A DNA stretch of 64,000 nt from assembly GCF_030265065.1 (NCBI RefSeq), contig NC_080410.1, positions 22,240,898 through 22,304,897 of the forward strand. Reading direction: 5' to 3'. Shown one piece after another: positions 46,916-57,300 of this stretch. Position numbers and translations under genes: made by a program. Each line of letters begins with the position of its first letter. Positions within the stretch are counted from its first letter, which is position 1. The notes under the pieces are model-generated. The model had not been told where the DNA came from, made no database searches, and saw only the letters and a program-made list of their open reading frames with translations. Origin of the DNA: Corythoichthys intestinalis (Eukaryota > Chordata > Actinopteri > Syngnathiformes > Syngnathidae).

Positions 46916-48375
46916 TTACCGTATTTTTTGGACTATAAGCAGGGGTGAAAGTGGCTAGAATTTCTTGCCGGAACTCCCCGACGTGAAGGTCGCCAAGGAG
47001 CCAGAAATTTTATTTATTTTTCATTCAAAATTGTATTTTTTCAATGATTTGCAAAATAAAAGTTAACAAAAACAGCAATAACCCCAACCGCCATCTCCTA
47101 ATTTTTATTTTCCCTCAATTCCTCACATACTAATTGCTTAAGAACATAGGATATATATTCAAATTGAAGTTAATGTAACCATTTTTTTAAAAATAATAAA
47201 CATATATGTAACATACATTTAAAAAAAATAAGTACAAATGACTTATATTATGCATAGTGAAATGGAATAAAGTTTGAAGATCGTGCAAACATTGACTTTT
47301 TTCAATCATAAGGAAATAAATAAGTAGCCTAACATAAATGAACAAATAGTCCAAAGTGCACATTGACAGCTAAGATGTTCTGAACCTCCCCATCAGAGCA
47401 AATAAAACTAAATATGACAAATAAGCCTCCTCAACTCTTTCATTGCTCTTAAATATTTGATCCATTTTATGTTGCAATGCTCTTTTTTGTCACATCAATT
47501 TAACAAGTTTTTTTTTTTTTTGCTATTCCAGAAAACATGCACATTTGAACCAATCAGAGCTAACCATCTCTGCTGATTGAACGGATAAATGAGTCCAGGC
47601 GTTTTGCTTTGCTGCGTGCATTCGCACATTGACGTGACTCATCATCGTCAGACTCAGATAACTGCAGCAGCTGGGGAAACCTCCATGCCGTCCGTGGAAT
47701 AAAATCAATAATAAATATTGGTGGAGACAGATTACGCTACACAAGCACTTCATTATGCTTGTTGTTACCACTTGTGTATGTAAATCTGAAGATTGTTTTC
47801 TTCTTGGAGCTGAAATGCATGTGTGGCAGCTTAGCATTTTTTTTTTTTTTTTTACATAGAGTTTTGACATTTGCTGTCATTTTTTCAGAATCAAAGCACC
47901 GTGAATCTTATACCGGAACTGCGTTCTGGCCCTGAATCTTATACCGGAACTGCGTTCCTGACCGTTCTGGCCCATTTTCACCCCTGACTATAAGTCGCAG
48001 TTTTTTTCATAGCTTGGCTGGGGGTGCGACTTATACTCTGGAGCGACTTATGTGTGAAATTATTAAGACATTATTATATCATTTCACATGTTGTTTTGGA
48101 GTGACATGGGTGTTTTGTAAACTTGTTAGCAAGCTCTTTATGCTATAGTTATCTGAATAACTCTTAATAGCAATGTAATATTGTATTTTTTTTAATTGCC
48201 TTTCAAGATGACATCTGTTCTATGTGTTGGATTTTATCAAGTAAATTTCCCCCCAAAATGCGACTTATATTCTGGTGCGACTTATACTGTATATGTTTTT
48301 TTCCTCTTCGCTGGGCATTTTATGACTGGTGCGACTTATAGTCAGGTACGACTTATAGTCCGAAAAATACGGTAA
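46916..48375. mobile_element. TTACCGTATTTTTCGG element (GCGACTTATA repeats), copy 1
   Basis: Ends are TTACCGTATTTTTTGGACTA and ...AGTCCGAAAAATACGGTAA. Inside, GCGACTTATA or its reverse occurs many times. A hAT element (46940-47986) is inserted 24 bases from the left end. It is non-coding. A second copy is at 59714-60185. I recall this as common in fish genomes but cannot name the superfamily. Confidence 0.7.
46940..47986. mobile_element. hAT element (CAGGGGTGAAAGTGG family), complete copy
   Basis: Ends are CAGGGGTGAAAGTGGCTAG and ...GGCCCATTTTCACCCCTG. The exact 8-bp duplication ACTATAAG lies at 46932-46939 and 47987-47994. A 23-base tandem duplication (CTGAATCTTATACCGGAACT) precedes the right end. 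It is non-coding. Confidence 0.85.
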
Positions 48376-49254
48376 GTGAATCTTTTTCATTATGTTCAGA
48401 CATGTGCTGGTCCATTTTTTTCTCAAACGGACGTTTGATTGGCTGATGACTTGACCAACACACCAACACACACACACTCACAGCTCTGACAGGAATACAA
48501 CATGTCGACAACATGCCGCCTCCTCCGCCCCCTTCGAAGAGGAAGGATGTTAGAAGTTTAGTTCAGCCAGCAGCAGCAAGTAATGTAAAAAGGCGTCAAT
48601 GTCGTGGAGGTGGGGAACACACCAGATATTTTACTACTGAAAGTCTAACCTTATCAGAGTTAGGATAACATTAAGCTGTGTGAATTTGCTAACCCAAAAA
48701 AACTCGAGTAGGAAGCTGCTTAGAGAGAAGCGTCCTCCTGTATCTGTTTTCTAGTGTTAGCGTTAATTAAACTGTGAGAAATGTAGTGAGCTGAGGTTAA
48801 ACCCTTTCTCCCCAATTTTCATTTTTATTTTGTTTATGTGGTCTTAAAGTAGTCCAAAGGAGCTTTCATTTTTGTTGTTGTGTTTGGCTGCACTTGTGGA
48901 CAAAATCAGTCGTGTTTTACTTTCAGGAAGGCCCAATTTTTATCTATTTTTGTTATTCCCTGACTAAGAATTTTCAGTTATATATAATTTCTTTATTTAA
49001 ACAGACAATGTGGCGTGGTCTTGAGACAAATGTTTTTTTTTTTTTATTCATGGATAGTTAAGCGATTATCAACAAGTTTGTATTTATTGTTTATGTTAAT
49101 ATAATTTAAATTATGTTCAAATATTGCTATTTAAATATGCTAATAAAATCTAGACAATTATTCTGGCTTAGGTTTTTCAAAATGTTTCTTTAGTAGTTTT
49201 TGAAAACAAAGGTTTGAATCGAAGGTTGTATGACCTGAACCAAAACATATGAAA
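48376..49254. other. gene-free stretch
   Basis: AT-rich sequence with no supported gene. TTAAACCCTTTC at about 48803 resembles one end of the piggyBac-like element at 49500. Confidence 0.4.
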
Positions 49255-49465
49255 AGTTAGTGTATGTCAATACAGATTTATTTTGCATTGATTATTAAAC
49301 CTATCAATTAATTAGGTTCATATTTGTGAGAAATGTAGCCCCTACCTCTGTGCACCTAATCTGTTTGGTTTTATGAACGTCCCGTCCTAAGCAAAAAGTG
49401 TACATGCAGGTTATGCTGTTATATCGTCCCTACCAATGTTGAGACCATTCCTACGCCTTTGGGGT
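49255..49465. repeat. right-end fragment of the CAAGGG hAT family
   Basis: The sequence matches the flanks of the hAT insertion in the copy at 51136-53046. It shows the empty site (ACATGCAGGTTATGC), because no CATAGGCGGAG insertion is present. Confidence 0.6.
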
Positions 49466-49499
49466 GATCATGATCATTTGATTGATTAATTACAAGAAA

Positions 49500-49889
49500 T
49501 TAACTCCTTCAGACCTAAGCTTGCTGCTGAAGGACATGATGCTTTCGCGTCTCTAAACCAATAAATACACTGAATTTAGTTGCTATTGCCACTTCTGGGA
49601 AATGATTGGATGAAACTTTACCCATTGAAATCAAATCATGAGGCTTGGCATGCCCTCTTTGCTATTTTTGGCTCTTTGAAAATGGCTGACCAAACGGAAC
49701 TTCAAAAAGGATAACGTAAAGAGCTCATTTCTCATCAAAAGCACATTAACATTAAAAATAACCAATAAAAGCATGCAATACCTCCGACCCAAAAAATGCA
49801 CTTTGTTCTGGTGTTTGAGAAGAGTAAAAATCAGCGCAGATTTTTTGTGTGTGCACAGCAGGAAAAAAATGCCTGTCTGAAGGGGTTAA
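49500..49889. mobile_element. piggyBac-like MITE
   Basis: TTAA lies at both ends (49500-49503, 49886-49889), with inverted termini CTCCTTCAGACC and GTCTGAAGGGG. TTAA target sites and CCYTTCAGAC-type ends are the piggyBac signature. It is about 390 bases and non-coding. Confidence 0.65.
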
Positions 49890-50088
49890 ATATTACCAAA
49901 ACATAACATAAATTACAATGTATTATTTGTTTATTATTATTATTATTGAATTATGGATCATCTTATGTACATGCTTACATTGTTTTGTTTTCACTCCATC
50001 TGCTGATGACCTACCATTTGAGCTATTATGTGGCCTAAACTCGTGTTTTGAAGTAGATAACATGCCAAGTTCCTTTTCTCCTTTCTTC

Positions 50089-50980
50089 TCAAAGAGTAAT
50101 TCCCTTTTCACTCAGATCTATGAGATCTTGCACGTTTGTCTCTGGAGGCTGCCGTCTGGTCAGCCAAGCTTCGCGGGCCTTTTTTACCTCTTGGCCATAG
50201 TACTCGTGAAGTTTACGGAACTCCTCCCGTGGATCAGTCCCCAACAGGGGCCACTCGGCGTATGATGGCGGTGTTGGCACATTCAAGGGGGTGACTTGAG
50301 TGTTCCACCTGTGCCATGGATTGGGTGACTTTTTGATGACTACTGTTGATAAGGATGAATACAATAATGGTGGTCGTCTGAGGTTTATGGTGCTGTGGGG
50401 AGAGTCATCGGAGCCCTGGAGATGCTTTACCGCTGCAAAAAAAATGAAAGATGGGGTCATTGTAATGATTTTGACACACCAAGAAAGAGGATCAATTGTA
50501 AAGAGCATAGGCGGGTATCGGATAAGGCTACCTTGATACTGCATGTGCAGGTCTCGTAGAAGCAGCGAGAGGTAGCAGTGGCTGGCGCACAGCAAAGTCC
50601 GCACCCAGCTTTCCAGCGTATCTTCATCCCCCGCTGCAAACCGGTAGCTCTTTGTTTCAGACCCCTTGAAGAGCAAACAGAAGCAGAAGCGTCCGTCGGC
50701 GTCGGCTCTTTGCACCGCGCATCCCTCCAACACGATAACGCCCAGCAGGTGACGGTCACCAGGCCGCTCTTGGTAGAACAGCAGGTTGGCTTTCAGGACG
50801 AACCAGCGCCGATGGTAAGAGCCATTCATCTGTTTCTGCAAGAATTATGGGATTATTCGGCTTCAAACGTACTTTAATTTCATATATTTGGTTGGGAACC
50901 TTTTTGTAGAGAAATCCTTCTTTGTCCACCGGTGATGTGCAGGATTGGTAATGAGTCAAAATCTTCTTATGCAGCTTCAT
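50089..50980 (-). CDS. pheta1-like: PHETA/sesquipedalian-like PH-domain endocytic adaptor
   Basis: Family members (Ses1/2, formerly FAM109A/B) sit on endosomes and recruit the inositol 5-phosphatases OCRL and INPP5B, helping recycling to the trans-Golgi. Minus-strand coding exons are 50900-50980, 50532-50835 and 50089-50432, giving 242 residues with all phases matching. The exon at 50900-50987 has a few untranslated bases before ATG and an acceptor upstream, so a 5' UTR exon exists that I could not place. The PH domain spans about 20-125, with GFLYKK, YHRRWFVLKANLLFYQ and GVIVLEGCAV. The F&H motif is F200-x3-H204 in EFRKLHEYYGQEV, the OCRL-binding helix. Residues 232-236 (LIDLS) resemble a clathrin box. 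The middle part is Pro/Ser-rich. Paralogue identity (PHETA1, PHETA2 or a third fish copy) is not resolved. A polyadenylation signal may be TTTATT at 49930-49935. Confidence 0.88.
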
Positions 50981-51135
50981 AACAATCCTGAATGGGGGAG
51001 AACAATATGATAGGAACCTTAACACCCAACCCATGGAACTGGACTTGAAAGAGCAACCTTGCTCCAGCTTGAATCCCAAACTTCAATCGGCATTGACTCC
51101 AATCAGCATGCTATCCTAATCCCAACCCTACTCCC

Positions 51136-53046
51136 CAAGGGTTTGTATTGGGACAGTAGGGACATAACTTTTCAGGATGCTCAAATTGTCCCCACCAACT
51201 TTTAAGCAACGCTGTTTGCATTATATAATGACTTCAGTTATACAGGTAATTTAGAAAACCCCACCTCCTTAAAACTGGAGGGGGGGGGGTACTAATTCCC
51301 TTGTTTTCAGTGTAAATCTACTAATAAGTGAAATTATTCACCAGTGCTTCAAGTAAATTTTACTCAGATTTCTTGAAATAACAAGATAGCTAGCTGAAAC
51401 AAAGTTTACAGACTTATTTTAAGCAAAAAGTTTGCATATTTAATCTTAAAACTTGTCAGAAATGTTCTTAATTCAAAAATGGATATTGTTCTAAACCTTA
51501 TTTGAAAGCATTTTTCTTGAATTAGGTGAGAAATCACCAACTTTTAGATGTATGGGCTTAACAAGAACAAATAGTAATATTTACTTAAAGTAAATGGAAG
51601 AATCTGACGCATTAATCTGTTAACTAGTCTTTAACACTCTAAACAAGATGGAGAAAATTATTCAACTAGATTTAAGGAAAATGATCGGATTAAATTGCAG
51701 TGTGAAAGTTAATATAAGTCAATACAGATTTATTTTGCATTAATCATTTAGCCTATCAATTAATTAGGTTGATACTGGTGAGAAATGTAGCCCTGACCCC
51801 CGTTCACCCAATCTATTTGGTCTTATTAATGTCCCGTACCCAGTCCCGTCCCCAGCAAAAAGTGTAAATGCAGGCATAGACAGAGTTTGATTTTTGGGGC
51901 GGGGGGGCACAACACGTTGATGACCCCGAAACTCAGCGTCAGCAATAAAATTAACTTACAAGAATATTTATAATAATAAATTGACAATGAGCGTTTTTTT
52001 GTTTCCCATCATTCTTGAGGGGAATTCTAAATCAGGCTTCTTAGGACAGCTATACTTTTCGCCAAGATCGTCATCCATTGAATATGGTACGCCTGTTGGT
52101 GTTGTGCCAATGTAGTTACCCCAGGCAAAATTGTATCCCCCTGGGCGGAGCCATATGGAGGTAGTTTTGTGTCGTTATTATTCAATCAAAAAAAAGTTGC
52201 TTCAATCAAAATATATATTTTCAACCCAAAAAAAAGTCGCTTCAATTAAAAAAATGTGTTTGAATGCAAAAATAAATTTGAAACTCAAAAAAATAAAAAA
52301 AATTTAAAAAATGCATGTAAAAGTTATTTTTCTTTGATTATTATTTTTTTCTTTTAGTTATTTTTTTTTGTTTTTTTTTGTTTTTTTTTGATTAAGCAAC
52401 TTTTTTGATTGAAGTAACGTTGATTTGTGTTTGGGCCACATTTTTGCTTGGGCATTTTTGTCTTTATTATTTAATCAAAAAACACGTTGCTTCAAAAAAA
52501 AAAAAAAACATTTTCAAACAGAAAAATCCCTTCAATCAAAAAAAGAAAAATTTCAATCATAGAAAAAGTTTTAGAATGCGAAAAAATATTTGAGATTGAA
52601 AAATTTGCATTTGAACACTTCTTTGATTGAAGCCATCCTTTTTGTGTTTGGGCCATATTATGATTAGGACATTTGTGTCTAAATCATTCAATCCCAAAAA
52701 AGTTACTTCAATCAAAAAAAATATTTTCAATCCAAAAAAATCATTTTTAAAAAAATATTTTTTTCTAATATATATATTTTTAAATTATATGCAAAGCAAA
52801 TGGCTGTCTAAGGTGCTCGAAAAATAATTTTGCCCCATTATAATTTTTTTGTCCATTTCATTCATTTTTCTTGCAGTTTTATTGCTTTATGACTTTTATA
52901 GATATAGGAAAGTCAATTACATGCAATGACACTTTTTGGCCACCGGGGGGGCCTAGTCCCCTGGCTCCCCGTTAAAATCTGCTTATGCATGCAGGTTACG
53001 CTGTTCTATCGTCCCTTCCAATATTGTGACCAAACCCACGCCCTTG
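51136..53046. mobile_element. hAT element (CAAGGG family) carrying another hAT inside
   Basis: It begins CAAGGGTTTGTATTGGG, ends ...ACCAAACCCACGCCCTTG, and has the exact 8-bp duplication CTACTCCC (51128-51135, 53047-53054). The interior is non-coding. The element at 51875-52987 is inserted in it. Confidence 0.82.
51875..52987. mobile_element. non-autonomous hAT element (CATAGGCGGAG family), copy 2
   Basis: Ends are CATAGACAGAGTTTGATTTTT and ...TTAAAATCTGCTTATG, with flanks AATGCAGG (51867-51874) and CATGCAGG (52988-52995), 7 of 8. The interior has the same CTTCAATCAAAAAA-type near-repeats as copy 1 but lacks the LINE insertion. Confidence 0.82.
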
Positions 53047-53054
53047 CTACTCCC

Positions 53055-54371
53055 CATAAACAGTACCCAAAATCCCAACCCACCTGTTAACCCTAACGCC
53101 TATCTTAATTCAACTTTAAATCCTCATTACACACAGAACCTAATCATAAACTCTGTATTACGCAAAGTGTGCAGTAACGACAGTAGTGACTCACCTCTGC
53201 CAATGCTGAATCTTCTTCTTTAAGTTTATTATTATTATTATTTTAACATTTAAACATATTTTATCGTCTCTCCTCTTTTCCTTTCCATAGAGTGAGACAT
53301 GGGCACTCTAAAAATGTTTGAATTTCAAAGTTTCAGGTTACTTCCTGTGAGTGCCAGCCCTCGAGGACGAGTGCTGTAAAATATAAATAACTCGACCCAC
53401 TTCCTGGTAACAGAAACCAGACACATTGTGTTCTCTGTGATGTTACCGAGGCTCTCGCAGAGTCATCACCTAGCAAAAAAAAAAAAGCATCACCTGGAAG
53501 TGATGCTTGACCGCTTCTGCATTCTGTGTCACTCGTGACTTACTCCATTATTTCAAGTACATCATTGCCGACTGTTAAATCCTCATTTATGACATTTGTA
53601 ATTACGCTATAGCCTGTAATATTTAGATTAATGAAGGCTTTATACCCTATTGTTCGAGGATCAGGTGGGCTTTAACTTGCTTGCCCCCCCCCCTTGTTTC
53701 TTGTCTTATTGCTTCTATTCTTGACAAGTGCTGATCCCTTTTATCCAGCTGGACCTCATGGAATTTCACATCTAAAACAGTCTCAAGTGTGAGGAAGATT
53801 GCAGTAAAGCACAAGATGACTCATGGTGTGTTGTTTTTGTTGTCACATAGACGAAAATAATTGTCCTTTTCTTCAACCCTTTCGTTTATAATCCCAAACA
53901 AAAGAGACAGAACAGCAGTATTTGAAAAAATGTCTAATTTTAGCAGTTTTGCACCAAAGTTCGCCCTCCGTACAGATGGTATCGCTGTAGGTTTGGGAAG
54001 GCAAACGTCTGCTTAGCAGAAGAAGAAAAAGAAACCACCGAAGAAAAGCAGGTCAAAGACGAACGTCGTTTAAATTGTTATCAGGTTACATTTCGTAACT
54101 TTTTGTGTTTTACACTACTATTTAAAACTATAAACCGACGCTTTCATTCCGCAACTTTTGCATTTGACTGATTAGTCGAACAGGGCTTGAGCTTAACGCC
54201 AATGAGCTCACAATGCTTTACATTTGTGCATGTGCCTCCTGCTGCTGCGAGCTAACATGTTAGCATCAGAGCTAACGTGATTGCTGTGCCAATATCAACA
54301 CACTTTCTCCCAATACCCTACTATTCTTCCGTTTTGGGGAATAAAAAGGTTTGTTTTTTTCAAGCACCAAA
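53055..54371 (+). other. cd2bp2 upstream region
   Basis: No gene is seen. The 5' UTR and promoter of cd2bp2 must lie in the last few hundred bases, but there is no TATA box and no clear CpG cluster. A poly-C run is at 53685-53693. Confidence 0.4.
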
Positions 54372-57300
54372 ATGTCCAAAAGGAAAGTCACGTTTGCGGA
54401 TGGTGACGGTGGGGCGTTGGATCTGGACGACGAGATCCCAAACAAAAAGGTCCACATGCTATATTTTTCTGTTTGTAAACATTGTTCGTAGAGAAAGTGC
54501 ACATTTTCTTCGATTTAAAAAATGCCATTTTAGAATGTAACTGGTTCTTACGGTGTGTTTTTTTCAAATCGGACATTTTTCAGAATTGAGCTTTAGATTT
54601 AAAAAATGTAAATGAAAATAAATATGAAGAATTTTTGTGTGTCCTTTAGCCGACAGTAGAGGTGGCGAGTGGCCCGGGCTCCAGGTTCAAGGGCAAGCAT
54701 TCACTTGACAGTGATGAGGAAGACGAAGGGGAGGAAACCCAGAGCAGCAAATATGACATTTTGGCCAGTGATGACGTGGACGGTGAGTCTTTTATGTTGC
54801 CCACAAACTGCGGGATTGTCAATTGTTTTTTGCTGTTTCATCAGTTGTGCACTCTGTGTTGCTTCTCAGGCCAAGAGAATGCCACCATCGACTACGATGA
54901 GGGCGTTTCCATCACGCCCTTCAACCTGGAGGAGGAGATGCAAGAGGGACACTTTGACTCAGAAGGCAACTACTTCATCAAAAAGGAAGAGTTGATCCGA
55001 GATAACTGGCTCGACAACATCGACTGGGTAACTATTCCAAGGAACCTTTTCTTGAGCCGCTTTCACTCAGAGATCATGCTAAATTCCGCTGTCGGAAGAC
55101 TGCATTTACCTTTTGCACAGAATCAAGTGATACACAGATACACATGCAAGAGTTAAGAAGAGAAAAAAAAATGTATACATGTACATGAGCAAATTAACCA
55201 AAACATTCAAACCCAACTGCATTTTGTGTAATTTAATACCTCAACAAAACGGAACAAGTTGAATGAATTCAATTTAAAAGTACAACTACTGTTCCACTAG
55301 ATGGCGCCAAAAATTTGGTACATGCTGAGCAGATGCAGTTATGCGCAGGCCTCTAAGCAGCAGTGAGCATGGGCCAAAATCAGATTCTAACAGTATGATA
55401 ACCTTGAGCAAAAACGGTATCAAAGCCAAAAAATGTGTTATTTTCTTGTTTTTCAGTTTTGGTTGAAAAACAAAACTTGATTTTGCTTTTAATTTTTATT
55501 TTTAAACTAAACTATTTGATCCAGTTAAAAAAAAAAAAAAAACATTTCTAAACTAAGTAAAAATTAATATAGAACATTCTTAAATCACCATTTCCTATCA
55601 CTGTTGAGCTATATACAGGCATGAAAATCTCTCACCTTTCGGCGAAATTCGCCGTTTTGAAGTCAAAAAGGATGACCTACGTGAATCGTGTAGATCCGAC
55701 GAGAAATTTTTTAAGGGGGGGTAGGCATGTGTCGGTTACCTTCACGGTTTACCATGCTATGAAAAAGTCGCGGTTACAAAATCACTAAAATTTTCCGTCA
55801 TACAGTAGTACGTATCCGTTATTTTTCATGTGTCAAAAATACAGCCAGAATGGTAAATGGTGTTAAGTGGCTTGGCGAGGCAGCGCTTACCCCTTCCCCT
55901 GTTTGATGCTGCGTGTGTCAGTGACGCTAATCCAGCAAACCCAAAAACAAACACTCCAAACACAAGGCGTACTTTTCTTCAATTTATTGAGCTCTCAAAT
56001 TGTGGTAACTGAAATATACCAAATGAATACATTTAAAACGTTGTACAATCGTATTTTCAACGTGTGAGTAGCTTCAACAGTTTAGCTTCATGAAAATGTT
56101 CGCCAAAAAACCCCCCACACATTTTCCTTTCAAATTCAATACACAAAGTTACTAAAAACTTACAAAGACGAATGATAGGCAAGGCTTAGCTAGGAGAGCA
56201 ACTTCATTGAGGTTAATCACAGCTGCTGAGAGAGAAACAAGTTTGAATGCAGGGGGAAAAAAAGAGAACGTCAAAGATCGCTAATTGCGACAGATGATCT
56301 TGTCCTAAGCACAAATTCACGTTCGCTGGACGAGGAGAGGTCTCACTCCCAATTTTTTTTTAGATGAATGCATTTGCCAGCATATTGAATTTGGTGAGTA
56401 ATGGTTTCAATCGTTTTCATATTTTGCGGCATGACAGCTAGCCAAATCTCCGGTGAAAAAAATAGCTCCCGTTAAGTTAGCGTCAAGCTTGTGTATTTAA
56501 TGGTAATATAAAAGCAGTGTTGTCAGTAACGCGTTATGTGAGTAATGCGGAACTGTAATCTGATTACTTTCAGGAAAGAGCAATCTAACACATTCATTTT
56601 TCTAAATCAGTAATCTAATTAAAGTTACTTTCCTTGATGCCTGTGCGTTACTATTTTGCTATTGCCCCATAATGTATGTAGAAAGAAGAATACTGTAGTC
56701 ATGGGAGTGACATCACATGTCACATTTTCTAATCGGGGATGGAAAAAAAATGGGTCACGTGTATTACCATAATGCGTGAGTCGTGAGCGCTGGGAGTTTG
56801 CGGCCAAAACAACATAGCCTTGCTACCTCGCCAGGATACAATGAAATAGGCAGGAGATATACTACAAATGGCTGCTTTTGCACACTGGAGAAACAGCCAT
56901 TACTTTACATTTTTGTCCAGTAAAGATGACAAAAATATCTCCGTGCGCTGCGAACTTTGCGTAGGCTCAAAAAGACTGTCGACCGCTAAAAGCATCCAAT
57001 TCAAGCACCACTTGGAATTACTGCACAACAGGTAACAAGACAGCCAGGACTTTTTTGATACTGCTTGTGCTCAATCCTCGGTTCAAGCTCAGTTGTTGTT
57101 GAAGGTTTTGAAAGCTTAGGTTTAAAGAAATTCTAAATATCCATCTTGCCTCCTCAGCTGTAGTTTTGGCTAAGCAAAGCAAACGGCTGTCTCTAAGGTG
57201 ATTTCGTCACATGATCTGTTCGAAAAACAATTTGGACCCATTATGAAATACATTTAACGATTCTTGTTAATTTCACTCATCTTTGTTGTTTTTTTTATTG

